From: Stachybotrys elegans
Lineage: Eukaryota > Ascomycota > Sordariomycetes > Hypocreales > Stachybotryaceae
Direction: 5' to 3'
DNA length: 64,000 bases
Assembly: GCA_020746835.1 (NCBI GenBank)
Contig: JAGPNK010000037.1
Location: forward strand, 62,001-126,000
Under the pieces are notes generated by a model. That model was not told the origin of the DNA. It was given only the letters and a program-made list of their open reading frames with translations, and made no database searches. Positions 33,967-45,751 of the stretch are shown piece after piece (positions within the stretch are counted from its first letter, which is position 1; each line of letters starts with the position of its first letter). The position numbers and the translations under genes were made by a program.

Positions 33967-35619
33967 TTGCCTCTTCCATCGTCCATTCGACTATTGCCAA
34001 TCGAGCCTGGAAGGCCGGAGGACCCGATTCACTGCTCACTCCGTCTCGTCAACTTGGATGCAAAGCCCGACTTCGTTGCACTGTCCTATACGTGGAAAAT
34101 GGATGCCAGTTTTTGGGGCGTCGCTACAACTGCAACCAAGGAAGGCATCAACCGACATTTGAGAGGGGAGCCGAGCCTGTGGAGTGATATTCTGCAGCTT
34201 TCGGACGAGTCTGGTAGCGTAAAGAAGATCCTTTGCAATGGAAAATCGACTAATGTCCTACTTAACCTATACGACGGCCTGGTTCAACTCAAGAAGAGTT
34301 TCACAGGGGCATCCCATTGGATTGACGCGATATGCGTGAATCAAAGGTAAAAAATGGCCTGATCATTGTCTTCAGCTCCCACCAAAGGACGTCTAACTAT
34401 CGCTCCAGGGACACCGACGAGCGCACTTAACAGGTGCAGCTAATGCGTCGCATTTATATTGAGGCCAGGCTGGTAATAGTCTGGCTAGGGAAATGATCGA
34501 GTCTGTACCTTTTCACGATACCCGCTCTGGAACGTGTCGCTGGGCTCGGGGTCGACAAGGTGATGAGGAACGTGACGGTTGTAGAAGGGAGGAAGGAGGA
34601 AGTAGTCGTTGCTCCTGGAACAGGTGTCGATGGAAACTAGTTCCAAGATGCGTGAAAAGCTGCCGTCTGCATCATGTGGTGCCAGTGGCTTCGACGGACC
34701 TGGGCGGTGCAGGAGCTTTGCCTGGGTAACCAGTGGGTTAAATTGCAAGCGAAAAGTCGACACAAGAACCAGGAAAGAAATTCCCGGAATCTAGTGGAGT
34801 TCTTGGAGCAGATCATAGACAAACAAGCACCGCCCGATTTCCTCAATAAAAGTGTCTCATCACTTTACAACGAGCTTCATCTCGAGATTGCGCTTTCATC
34901 GCTCCGGGACGAAGGGTCTAGCAAAGCGTCTGCCAAGTCACAAAGGTCAGTAAAATCGCAGACAAAAGAGGGTCAACCCAAGACAAATACGGTCCAACAA
35001 CTATTGGCTTCCCTCGAGAAACACATCGACATCGGCGATTGCAAAGGTTATGGCCTTCGCATCGATAAAGAAAATACCGAGCTTGGGCAGTATCTAAGTA
35101 TTATAAGCCAAATACCCTATAGCGCCTTTGCGACTCGGGACGGCTACCTCGGTACTATGCACGGCCTAGCCAACGTGGTCGATGGGGAAGAAGCGCTGAT
35201 GATTGTCGTGGGGGCCCCCGTGCCGTTTCATCTTCTCGGACGCGGAGAAGGCACTCTTGGCGGAGGAAAATGGCCTACGGAAGAGAATCGACCAGAACGA
35301 CCGCAACTACAACAGCCTTCGGCACGACATCGAGAAGGCCGAGAAGGCAGCCGAGAAGCAGAGCTTGCTAAGCAGTGTAGATCCGAGGCTGTGGATGAAC
35401 CAGAAGCACCAGCAAGGAAAGCTTGACGTTTTAGACTGGAAGATAGACGAACTCACGGGAAAACTTGAGTTCTGTAACGGCCAAGCTGGCCAAGATCAGG
35501 CGGGAGACTGGCAGAGGAGGCGCGTGGAAGTTAGTGGGAGAGCTATATATTGAGGGCATTATGCATGGTGAGGCAGCATATCAGGATTGTATAAGGCGAT
35601 TAACTCATGCTATATAGGG
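33967..35619 (+). pseudogene. HET-domain pseudogene
   Basis: HET core pieces are in order: IRLLPIEPG, FVALSYTWK, SHWIDAICVNQR, then after a gap RDTDER and IYIEARLVIVWLGK followed at once by a TGA at about 34494. More in-frame stops occur before RRTWAVQELCLGNQ near 34690. A YSAFATRDGYLG block then leads to a +1 frame change near 35230 (GAPVPF to IFSDAEKAL). A further frame change near 35535 separates this from the typical C-terminal YIEGIMHGEA block. No in-frame ATG opens the first piece. Multiple independent lesions make a functional product unlikely. It may be an old paralogue of the other HET genes here. Confidence 0.75.
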
Positions 35620-35857
35620 ATACTAGCCCTTGTTGTTCTCTAGCTCTGGCCAATAAGTGGGTAATATGTGATATCGTTCTGCGGGGATTCCTTGGAGCAC
35701 AGCAATCTATGGCATGCATACCAATCCACTTTCTGTCTACCTGTATCCAAACTAACTTTGCCATTCTTACAGAGAACAAGGCCAAATTTTGAAAGCTTAT
35801 CATAGATGAAACCTTGATAATAATGGCCCTGGGGCGGTTGCAAGGTTGCTGCCTAAG

Positions 35858-37283
35858 ATGCCAAAGGGGTTGAGGAGTGCACAGCCGAGGTTGAGCCACT
35901 CAACCCCGCGCGGCCGCGCCTTTCAACGGCTCCAAAGTTCCGTCATATCAAAGTGCCGTCTGCTGCCTTTACGCGTATACGGAAACCATGCCAGAAGTAG
36001 GGTGAGCAACATTACCTCTCGTGAAGCCCTACTCACTTCCTCTATAGGTCAGCTGGGACGCACTGGCAGCAGTGGTGGCTCTCATAGGTTTACGGGTCAT
36101 ACTAGCGGGGCCCGCCACTGCTCTTCTATCGATCATCGCGAATTACTGCCAGCGTTTGTTCTGGCATCAAGGTTCCACGTGCGAACGGTTGGAGTGGAGC
36201 GACATCAAAGAGGGACCCCTGCGCGATGCGATTCCTCAACGCAACAATTTCGACGTAGACCACTACGCCATCCAGAGTTTCAAGCACTGCGACAAGAGAT
36301 GCTTGGATTCGACACTGGGTCAGGTCTTTCAATACTCGTGGATACACGCTTCCCGACGCGAGAAACGCGTCTTCAAACCTTATCAACTCAGCCCGGCAAA
36401 GAAGTACGTCCGCACCGACGCTAAAACGTTGAAAGCTTTCGTGATGCTGGGCCATGGTGTCAGGGTAAAACTCACACGTGTCGGCGGGGTGCTGACAGCC
36501 CATCTTGGAGTTGATTCAGAAAGCCAGCCGCAGCTGCACTCGCGCACCAAAAAGGAAGTTGACATGATCCTTCAAGGTTATCCGCCGTTTTACCTTGAGA
36601 AAATTGTTGTCACTGATACAGTGCATGTGCCAAGCCCTATCCAATCTAGGGACGACATTACCCGCGGTGGTTGGATTGTCGGCGTCGGGTTGGACTCCAG
36701 CTGGACGCCTCCGATAAGCACACACAACATGAATTTTGGGTTTTCGCTTCCGGATGGGTGGAAGACCCCGTATGACTGGCGATACAGAGACGGCGAGAGC
36801 TGGAAACAAACTTGCATGGCGTACGCAGTGAGGAGATTCGGGGAGGTGGTGGATAAAATCCAAGGGCTGTTCCCGCACGACGTGAGAGTCCAGGCTGCCT
36901 CAAAGATCTTTGATGATCTAAGGACCGGAACCTTTCACCTAGCCCAAAAGCGACCATTCGCCTGCCTCCGATACTATCCTGATATCAGCGATCCTGAGCA
37001 GAGGAAATGGTGGCTGCAGGGCAGATACCGCTCACAGCTTGATGCGCCCCAGTGGCAGCAGGCTATGGCTGCCTTCAACCACAGTGGACCTCTTGAACCT
37101 GAAGAGGAGGATCTCTTCAGGGATCATATGCTTCCAATTCTCCAGGCTGCAATTGTTGGTCTCGTTGGTGTTTTTACCTATGATCATTATCGATCCTGTG
37201 CTTTTGGCTATGAGAAGTTACCGTTATTCCCAGAACTAGAAGGGCATGATCACATATATCTAGTAGCTTGTGACGTTGAATAG
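35858..37283 (+). CDS. Protein of unknown function with N-terminal membrane segment
   Basis: Exon 36048..37283 is well supported: 412 codons in one open frame with a TATAG acceptor. The first exon 35858..36001 (donor GTGAGC, phase 0) is tentative and rich in Arg/Ser, unlike a normal N-terminus. A hydrophobic segment (LAAVVALIGLRVILAG, then TALLSIIANYC) opens the second exon, so one or two membrane passes are likely. The rest contains VGLDSSWTPP, FGFSLPDGWKTPYDW and SWKQTCMAYAVRRF, and ends in an acidic tail with LQAAIVGLVGVF. I do not recognise the family. It follows the HET pseudogene closely and could be its former partner. A dispersed repeat copy lies just after it. Confidence 0.6.
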
Positions 37284-37338
37284 AGTTAAAGAGATTACAT
37301 TAAATCTATCAGATGTTCTTATTAGATTCTATGTGCGT

Positions 37339-37437
37339 GTGTGGGATTTCCGGTTTACGTACCCTAATGAGATACAGACCAGCGACTTCGAGGAGACTCC
37401 CTCTGATGATAAAGACAGTATCAAATCAATAGATGAT
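37339..37437 (+). repeat. Dispersed ~100-bp repeat, copy B
   Basis: Same element as at 25348: GTGTGGGATTTCC ... GATACAGACCAGCGACTTCG ... CCTCTGATGATAAAGA. It lies 55 bp after the stop of the unrecognised gene. Confidence 0.75.
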
Positions 37438-38075
37438 ACTTGACAAAAAAAATTCGATTTAGAGAAGCTTCACACTTGTGGCTGCATTGTTCTAAATACT
37501 CTGCTATGGCACCAGAATTTTGACCAATGGGGTCATTATCTGTCCACTGAGATAAATTACAAGCGCTGTGGAGTCTGACAAGTACGTGATGGAGAGGCTC
37601 ATCCGAGCTGAACTGGATCGGGATATCCAAGACTCTACTGTCGATGTCATGGGTAATTCTCCTAAGTCTATCAACTTCAATCCCAAACTCCAAGTTCGCG
37701 ACTCGGAACTGCTGGAGATGCGAATAGCCCTCTTCGCTAGACCTAAGTACAAAGAGCCATCTGTGTGTCAGGGCCCCTCGGAAGATAAAGCCGATATCAA
37801 ATCAACGTATTACAATTGGGAAAAACAATCTGTGTATGAATCATGACAAACGCACATCTTCCGCTCTATGTGTAGATTGAACTCCGCCAGGTAGTGTTTG
37901 TCTTATCCAGATAATCATTGGTACTCGGAACTTTAGTGGGATTTGAATCCTGTCGTACTGTAACATTGACTCGCTCCAACGGTAGCAGGCTTGTACTTTC
38001 GCCTCGCTACTCATTCCACTCCTCCCACCTCTTCCCAGTATCCAAAATTGTATATGACAATTGCAACTTGCATTA
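37438..38075. other. Intergenic
   Basis: A 93-codon plus-strand frame at 37568 contains a GPSEDKADIKS stretch that vaguely echoes the repeat tail, but no gene is supported. Confidence 0.4.
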
Positions 38076-39669
38076 TCAGATCTTCACTTTCAACGATTCA
38101 CATCGAAGCTCAGTATCCGGATGCAAGATCCAGGTGGTTGCATTCTTCTCCCAGTGGGTATTCTCCATCAGCCCAAGCCGATAGTTTTCCACAAGCTCTG
38201 TAACAAGCACGCGGATAAGGAGCTCGACAAAGTATTTCCCCAGGCACTGTCGAGGGCCGAACCCAAAACGCCAGTACTGGTATCTCATATCACTTGTCTT
38301 CTTTTCCAAGAACCTTGCCGGGCGGTACTGGTCACGGTCCTCTCCCCAGAACGGGTTGCTAATGTTGAGCGCGTGTGTGTCCACAATGAAGTTTGTTCCT
38401 GCTGGGACCAGAAATCCGGAGACGACGCGGTTGGTTGGCGCCGACTGAGGGACCGAGAAGGCAGCCAACGGTTTCAAACGCCCAGCCTCGAGGATGCAGG
38501 CAGCGAGCATTGTCGTCGAGCTCTGGAGGTAGTCATCCCAGGATGTGCTCTTCCGAGAGATTCTTGCTTCCCGGGCCTCTTGTCGAACTTCATCTTGGAC
38601 CTTGGAGTGTGATGCGAGGAACATCAATGTCCAGGATATGCCACCCATGCTGACGTCGAGGTTTGCAAAGAGCATCTCGTCAATCGTCTGAAGCAACCCT
38701 TGCCGAGTTATGCTGCCCTTTTTCATTTCCGCGTACATTGACACGATCGTAGCGTCGCTTTCGCCGCATGAATCATGTGCTTCGTCGTTGAACCTTTCCC
38801 ACCTCGTCTTGAAATCCCTGAGGTCCCTGGCCGTGCTTGTCGGTAGGTACTGAGCCCACGAGTACCTCGTAGAGCCACCCTGTATCATACGACCCCATAG
38901 ACTCTCTCGCAGCACCACGAGGCTCTCTAGTTCCTTCCTGAGGGTTGATGATATTCTCCCGTAAATGATATCTACCATGATCCAAAATGGGAGAAATCTC
39001 AGGTCCGCGACAGGATGGATGCGGTTGTCCAATCGTCCTGAGAGAGCCTTCATGTGCTCTTTCGTGATGGCTGAGATGCGCGACAAATAGGATAATGCAC
39101 TTTTGTGTGAGAATGCCGGAGTGGTAGCATCTCTGGCTCTGCGGTACTCGCCTCCGCTAATCAAGCCCATGCATTGCCCCAAGAGCTCGCTCATCAACCA
39201 ACCGGCGTTATTGTTGACAGCCTTGGTGTGCTTGTCCGAGTCTTTGAAAACGGTCTTGACATCTCTTGGGTTCCTCAAGACTCTACAATTGTCAGTGTCT
39301 GAACATACTGAAGTGTCCAACTTACACTTCGCCATTCATGCCACTCCATAGTCTGTAGGTTTGGCCATACGATTTTCCCCAATTTTCACTGTTCTTCTCT
39401 CCTTCAAGGAACTTGGCTACATCTCCTTGGCCATTAGGCCATTGGTAGGGGCATGTGGGTATTGGCTCATTGTCAACCGTCCTGATCGGATACCTCCGGA
39501 TAAGGTACAGCTGTCGTCAGCATTAGCATATTGTGCATGCGTTTCTGCAGTTCCAACTTGCGTGAATTATCCGTGAGAGGGCATCTTTAAGCACATGCTT
39601 TGGACCGTACAACGCCAGAATGGCCACCAAGGCAAATAAGATAATCGTGGCATGGAAAACTTCGAACAT
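38076..39669 (-). CDS. Cytochrome P450 monooxygenase, 3 exons
   Basis: Joined as complement(38076..39282, 39326..39510, 39562..39669), 499 aa. The first intron is of GC-AG type (donor GCAAGT), the second GT-AG (GTAAGT). An N-terminal membrane anchor (IILFALVAILALYG) is followed by a PYQWPNGQGDVAKFLEGE region. The ExxR motif is EAGR and the heme loop FGFGPRQCLGKY places the axial ligand at Cys444. The I-helix has NLDVSMGGISW, without the usual Asp-Thr pair after Gly, so proton delivery may differ. By position it is a candidate for the oxidation of the cyclic dipeptide that precedes glutathione addition, the job of GliC in gliotoxin, or for a later step. A TCGG-N3-CCGA site lies about 100 bp upstream. 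Confidence 0.9.
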
Positions 39670-39769
39670 GTTGCTTGAACAATTAACTGCATTGTGAGTG
39701 GGACGAGACGGTTCTTTTGTGATATGGCCCCGCTCGTAAGCGAGGCGGGACTCTCGGTCACTTTGTCGT

Positions 39770-39780
39770 TCGGACCCCGA
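39770..39780. promoter_or_regulatory. TCGG-N3-CCGA palindrome upstream of the P450
   Basis: TCGGACCCCGA, a perfect half-site palindrome, about 100 bp before the P450 start. It matches the site type reported for the gliotoxin regulator GliZ. Confidence 0.6.
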
Positions 39781-39830
39781 CAGTCTACACGGCTATCCCA
39801 GATGATAAATCGACATTGACTACAAGACTA

Positions 39831-40690
39831 TCAGTCTAAATCATGGCCATACTTTGGGCCTCGTTCCAAAATTGCCTGTACAGCTGGTCTCTGCAACATC
39901 TTGTCTGCCCAGCTTTCAATGTGAGGCCAATCCTTGATATCTACCCCTAGAAACTTGAACATCCATGGCATGGAGAAGGGGAAATAGGACAGATCTGCAA
40001 TGGTTGGCCGGTCTGGTAACGCCACATAATTCTGCCCAGGCAGAGACAGTCTCTTCTCCATAATATCCCACTGAGTAATGACATTTTCGTGAAGTCTGCA
40101 AATATCAGCATAGTTATGGAATAGGCCAGTAAACATACTTTGCCACTGTTCTGGGCAAGGGCTCGGGATTCTGTCTGTTGGGATACCCTTTGAGGAAATA
40201 TAACCAGTATTTCGCCGTTGCACTGAATTCGTTAGTTGACTTGCCTTGAATCATACCGGCAACTCACCCTAGCCCTGCTGTCTGATATGCCGTCCATGAC
40301 ATAACGGCAGCCTTTTCCTTCGCATTACGACCGGTCCATGTTCCATCATCGAATCTCTCTGCCAGATACTGCAGACATGCTGTGCTCTCGAAAACGATGA
40401 CTTCTTCGCCTGTTTCAGGGTCTTGGTCTTTCAGTGCAGGGACGTATCGTTCGGGATGTATACGCCGATACCACTCATCCTTGGTGTCGATGGTGGAAAT
40501 AACATGAGGGCATTGAAGCTCATTGGCTAAAATTAATGGCTTGATATAGTTGATGTAGCTTGTTTGATCAGCTAGGAATGTTAGCCTTTGACGAACTAGC
40601 CTGAGTGCAATTACCTTTGATGATGTACAAAATCACACGACCATCATGGGCAAGATCGCCTTTTACCTCTTCACCATTCAAAGCCGCCAT
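39831..40690 (-). CDS. Glutathione S-transferase (GliG-like), 4 exons
   Basis: Joined as complement(39831..40095, 40139..40222, 40268..40571, 40615..40690), 242 aa. Introns are 43, 45 and 43 bp and each restores phase. The N-terminal thioredoxin-like domain contains HPERYVPALKDQD (the cis-Pro loop) and VIVFESTACLQYLAERF, the glutathione gamma-Glu contact. The C-terminal helical domain contains RPTIADLSYFPFSMPW, the N-capping box, and ends at residue 242. Length and motifs fit the fungal GST class to which GliG and SirG belong. In ETP pathways this enzyme adds glutathione to an acyl-imine of the diketopiperazine, which introduces sulfur. The neighbouring C-S lyase and gamma-glutamyl cyclotransferase genes make that role likely. 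Confidence 0.88.
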
Positions 40691-41033
40691 TTCAAGTCTG
40701 TCAAGAGTTACAGCCTTATCGGCCTAAACTCTACTACTTGTGCAGTTGCAAGTATTCTCGGAGTTACATCTCCTCTCTAGATTCAAGTGAAAAGGTTACT
40801 GGTGACAGGGTATCTGCTCCGCCAAGAAATTCGGCTTCCTGCAACGGGCCGAGACGCATCCCGGAGGCTGCTGGTCAAGCTACACTGCGGGAAAGAGACG
40901 TCTTGACTTGGGACTGTGGCTTGCATCTGTATCTTCAGTCAAAGCCTTGATATTGCGTCGTGTTTCACATTTAATCGAAGAAGTATCGGTCTTTGCTACG
41001 CAGAGATAAAGATACTGTATACTACGACTAAAG

Positions 41034-41044
41034 TCGGGGGCCGA
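41034..41044. promoter_or_regulatory. TCGG-N3-CCGA palindrome upstream of the GST
   Basis: TCGGGGGCCGA, perfect, about 345 bp before the GST start. It is followed by TCGG at 41045 and by a second CCGAC...GTCGG inverted repeat at 41070-41087, so several CGG half-sites cluster here. Confidence 0.6.
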
Positions 41045-41738
41045 TCGGCATCCGGCCAGTCTCACAATACCGACTGGGGCCGGTCGGCTTCCAGTCTTGG
41101 GAGCCGAGCTCAAGATGACTAACCTGATCAGTTCACGTTGGAACATGCAAGTGAACTGCTAAATAAACACTGGTATCTCGAGTGTCATGGGGCACACTGT
41201 GTACATTCCTCGAGAACAAGGTCATTGTTGCCACTCACATCTGGGAATCGTGTATTCCACGAGCAAGTAGAACCCTTCGCGCAAGCCAGTCGCGCTAATG
41301 GTCCTTCTGTGCCAAAACTCTGTCCTAGTTCTTCATTATAAGAGTATCAGCATCCACAAATTGGTGTGGCCAGAAGCAACGCCTTACGAATCTGCTCTGT
41401 TTCATCTCCATTGTAGGCGTCAGACGCACCGGCGTTGAGTAGTTGTGTTGGGGCTACTTGTGTCAAAGAGGACGGAGGTATGGTGAGCGATAGAGGTCAA
41501 CGCGGCCGAAAGTCCGGCATGCCGCCACCCACAATAAACACGCTTCTGATCTCTGACTGAGCCTGACAAGAGCACGAGAGACGAATTTAAAAAGTCATTC
41601 GTGTACCTTGTACTTTGCAAAGCTATCATTGGCTACTACCGGGAACAAGAGGGTACGACCGTCTAAGAGCCGTCAACTCGGCTTCACGCAGGTGACCAGA
41701 ATGTTTGCCAGTTGAACCATTGTAGTTTCTAGATGGCC

Positions 41739-43954
41739 TCACGGGTGAATGACCAAACACCTAACTTCAACACTTTCCCGAGGTTCAATATCTGTCGGGG
41801 CGTGTGGATGGTTGAAAGCTACATGTGCACAGTCTAAGAATGTTAGCAATCTGCAGACAAGGCGGGACTTTTCACTAACATCGGGCCGTTTCATCCGAGT
41901 TGCTGTCCCATATCTTGATAACAGTGACTTCGTTTGTTCGCTGCTTGTCAAGGTAGTACCATTTCTGATTGGCGGAATGCGTGAAGGTTGCCGTTTGACC
42001 TCGGAACTCATTTTCGCCGCGGAGCAGATCGCAAGGGTACATCTCATCGGGCCTGACAGTCTGATAGTCCATTGTGGCCAGCGGCCAGTCCTGAACGGGG
42101 CCATTCAATGGACGCCATACGCTGCAGCAGTTAGTTGGTAATCTCGAGCAACAACAGATCCTTACTTGATCATTTCAACGCGCTCTTTTAACAGCTCGTC
42201 AACATTTTCAGACTCATCAATGTTCATCTTGAGCCGTCGGATTGCTCCGAGTTCCGATTGATCGCAGTGGACCTACTCATTAGCGGGGAAGAGTAATGCT
42301 GAAGATCCCTTACCATGGTTGCTGGCTGCTCTTTCCCGTCATTGTTTTCCATCTTGCTCAAATCAGGCCGTCTCTTTCGTAGAGTATGATCGAAGATGAT
42401 GACTCTCGACGACCCCGTAATGTTCTTGACAAATTCTTCAACGTGCGGGTAGTACAGGCTCTTAACCGTTTCCTTATCACCGCGAAGCGCGTCGACTGTT
42501 GACTGTGGAATCTCATCGTCGTAGTACGCAAATCCATGCTTGTCTAGAGTAAAGCATGTTTTGTCTGGGCGTGCCTCTTGGACCTCAATGCTGTAATCTT
42601 CCCATTTGAAGTTCATCCGGTCGAATCCCGGCGCCGGGTTGATGCGTACAAATGGATTGCCCTTGCTCGCATTCCACGGCTCCAGAAACTTGACCTGGGC
42701 AGTGACCGAATCGGACCAAATTGGCATAAGCTCAATAGCGCACGGCCAGGCGTTTGTGAGGGGATATATCTTTTTCAGCTCCCATCCAGTTGACTTGGCC
42801 AACTGTCTCCACGAAACTTTGGATCTCTCCTGGCCACCGACGGCAAGCATCATGTTCAAATCGCCGAATCTTGCCATGCGACCCATGTGGCCCTCTGTCA
42901 TGACGGATTCCAAAATGATAAAGCGACTGATTGGGCTCTTCTTTATGGCTTGGCGAATGTTGGAGAGGACAACCTTGACCTTTTCATCGTCCCAGTTATG
43001 CAAGCACCATTTCATGGTATAGACCTCATACTGCGGGACTTGCCGAAAGAAATCGCCAATGATGAGGTTCTCTACCTGGGCGGCAACGTCGGCATATTCG
43101 CCCTCGTAAAAGTTGGCCTTGGCTTGGTCAATGACGTGCGGGACTTCTAGAATGGCACCTCGCATCTGCTTATGCTCTCGGAGGAGCAAGGCAATGAGTC
43201 CTCCGCTGCCACCGCCAATGTCGAGAATCGTGCTGTCTGCAATTTCGTGCCAGGGATAGTCTCGGAGGATTCCAGGGGCCTGGGCGATTGCGCCGCCGCC
43301 CAATGTCTTGTGGAACTTTTGGATCCATCCACGTGTGGTGAAGTATTGGAACATGCTCTCGTCGGTATCATAGTTGATTTGGGCCGGAGAACGAGTGGCT
43401 CCAGCTTTACACGATTCGGGGATGCCTCGAGCCATGTCGTAGAACTCATTCCCATATAGCTCAACCCAGTTCCGCCACTGCGTCCAGTGATCCTTTAAGA
43501 GCAGGGTTGATGTAGCATTGTTGCTGTAGGTGTCAGTATCAACGTCATATGCAAATATTCCATTATTGTGAAGCGTGCGCATCACTTGGCGGAATCGGTC
43601 TGGCCGTGCATTGCATTTGCTGGCGAGCTCTGGCAGCGTGGCAGGCGAGCGGAGGGCGTCTGGGACACCCATTTCGACGGCTGTGACAAGTGCCTTGGTG
43701 TTCATGCAACCTGAGACTATTAATCCCGTTCAGTCAAAGAATGAATACGAACCGAAGTAGTGATCGGCGAGAATGAGATGAGCAGGTTCCAGCGACAGCC
43801 GTATTGAGGAAAGCAGATCTAGAGCCTCGGATGCCAATGACGAGAGCTTTGCATTGGGCAGAGAATCTTGCAGTGCCTGCAATGCTGTACTGGTTTCAAG
43901 ACGGCTTGCAGCCGACTTGAGCGAATCGACCAATTCCTGGAGAACCGACTCCAT
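41739..43954 (-). CDS. O-methyltransferase fused to a CmcJ/AsaB-like domain, 5 exons
   Basis: Joined as complement(41739..41833, 41880..42121, 42166..42272, 42314..43710, 43753..43954), 680 aa; all phases agree. Residues 1-400 are a plant/fungal-type O-methyltransferase: a dimerisation helix region, SAM motif ILDIGGGSGG at about 229-238, catalytic-region KWCLHNWDDE at about 301-310, and ARFGDLNMMLAVGG. Exon 2 then runs on without a break into a second domain: DKTCFTLDKHGFAYYD, VIIFDHTLRKRRPD, VHCDQS, WRPLNGPVQDWPLA and RESVEVRCLV. This is the hydroxylase/desaturase-like family of CmcJ (cephamycin) and AsaB. Fusion of the two is unusual. Both domains look complete. The methyltransferase may act as GliM does; the role of the second domain is unknown. 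Confidence 0.85.
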
Positions 43955-44166
43955 GACAGTTGAGTTGAACTTCGAAATGATAGAGTAGGTACTAGTGGAA
44001 AAAGAGCAGTAGTGTAGCGAACAATGATGGTTGATCTGTTCCTCACAGGACTAAATAATGGAGTAAAATAAAGAAGGGATTGTCAGACTGCAAGATGAAC
44101 TTCAATGTGGCGACTTTAATAGCTCTCCTGGTCATCAGCTGCGGCACCGGCATTGCAGGTGAGCGC

Positions 44167-44177
44167 TCGGGCTCCGA
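44167..44177. promoter_or_regulatory. TCGG-N3-CCGA palindrome in the methyltransferase/MFS promoter
   Basis: TCGGGCTCCGA, perfect, in the 321-bp region between the divergent fusion methyltransferase (start 43954) and the transporter (start 44276). It could serve both genes. Confidence 0.6.
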
Positions 44178-44275
44178 TGGGTCCTTTGCCGATTTTAGAC
44201 GCCTGCCAGAAACGGCAGAGTATAAACCTTTACATGTAAGCTATCGCATTTACACACGCCAGGATCACAGCTGCC

Positions 44276-45651
44276 ATGGAAAGCATCGGGAACGCCGAAA
44301 CCACAGCCCTCTTAGCCGGAGAGGATCTAGCCGCGACTGAGCGGCATCGCTTCGCACCGCGCTATTACCTGCCAATAGCTCTCGTTGCCGCACTCGCCAT
44401 GGCCTCGACGGCAGCGACGGCTTACTTTGCCTACGCGACCCTTCTTTGCAAAGACCCTCGTCACTGCAGCGACACGGAAATGAGCAGGTATGCTGGGTTC
44501 GTAGCAGCGGTGACGTGTATATCCAACTTGCTAGGGATATTGGCACTTGGGCCACTGCAATCGATTGCTGCTGCCAACCGCCACCTCGGCTTATTGATTT
44601 GGATGCTGTGTCGGCCCATGAGCGCTGTTATGCTGCTCCTCGGTGGTAAGTCTGGCATCCTTCGAACAACTCATCTAACTGTACAGTATACACCAAGAAT
44701 ACTTATGTTGCCATCTCTGGTCGCCTATTCGAAGGCCTGGCCTCGGACAACCTGCTGCACTTTACCCTTAATTCTTTGTACGCACAAGCGCCAGACGGGT
44801 CTGCCCTCATCAGCTACTCGCTTGCTCTTTATATGATGGGCATCTCCGTCAGCCCATTTATAGCAGGATTTTTCAACTTTACCGTCAGCATCTTCATGGC
44901 CCTCGGCCTGTTTGTTGTGCTGGTCGTATACCTCCTCTGCGTGCCGGCTTCCCAGACAAATCTGAGCGCAGCCGTAATGCCGGAGGGGCAGGAGGACAGC
45001 AATGACGCTGGCGCTGTCGGAAAGTTGGCTGCCACATTGCTCTCACCCCTGAGCCCGTTTCGGACTCATCCCAAGCACTTGCTCGTGGGCCTATGTCTAT
45101 TCACGTACAACATCATCCAGTCTTACATCTTCAACGCCTTGATGATCCACACCTCTGTGCAGTTTGCATTTACGGGCAGGGAAAATGGCTACATCCTTAC
45201 CATAGCGCATTCCGTGGCAGCCCTCTATATATGCGCAAGCCTATACCTTGCCCAAAGTAAATCCCTTGCCGCTGTCGAGACTCGGAAGCAGGATTCCATA
45301 TTGGCACTGGTATCACTGACGATCCAGAGTCTATCTCTGGCGGGTCTGGGTTTTGCAAACCAGCCATATCAAATCTATCTCATCACCGTCCTCCTAGCCA
45401 TCGGACTGCCCACCCCGTCCTACATCAAGGGGTATTTTGTCCATCTTTACGAGGACGATGAGAAGGTGGCGGCATTGGCTGCTTTGGCCGTCATGGAAAT
45501 GCTTGGTAGCGTTTTAGGGCCGATTGTTTTTGGAGGCTTACAGAGTTATCTTGCGTCAAGCAGCATTTTCTTTGTGGCTGCCGGTCTAGGTGGCGTATCT
45601 CTGGCCTGCTTAGGCACGTTTCACACAGAAAGAATAAGGTCTAGTAATTAG
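44276..45651 (+). CDS. MFS transporter, 2 exons
   Basis: Joined 44276..44645 and 44687..45651, 444 aa; the 41-bp intron (GTAAGT ... TACAG) keeps phase. It has about 11-12 hydrophobic segments, for example YYLPIALVAALAMASTAATAYFAYATLL near the N-terminus and FMALGLFVVLVVYLLCV in the middle. A central loop (about 230-250) separates two halves of about equal size, as in 12-TM MFS proteins. It looks like the tetracycline-resistance-like branch and is shorter than the 14-TM GliA type. Position between two biosynthetic genes and a shared promoter with the methyltransferase suggest product export or self-protection. Confidence 0.85.
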
Positions 45652-45751
45652 GTAATTGACTAGGTATGAATGCTCAACACGTTTGGAATCATTTTTCACT
45701 CTACTAGATACATATACACATGAACGGAATGGGTCGCATTCAATAAGGTAT

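Noticed and set aside
38061..38612. 183-codon plus-strand frame
   Set aside because: Antisense shadow of the P450 C-terminal exon.
44080..44340. Small signal-peptide-like frame (MNFNVATLIALLVISCGTGIAG)
   Set aside because: It lies in the promoter between the fusion methyltransferase and MFS genes, overlaps the MFS start, and has no conserved mature part.
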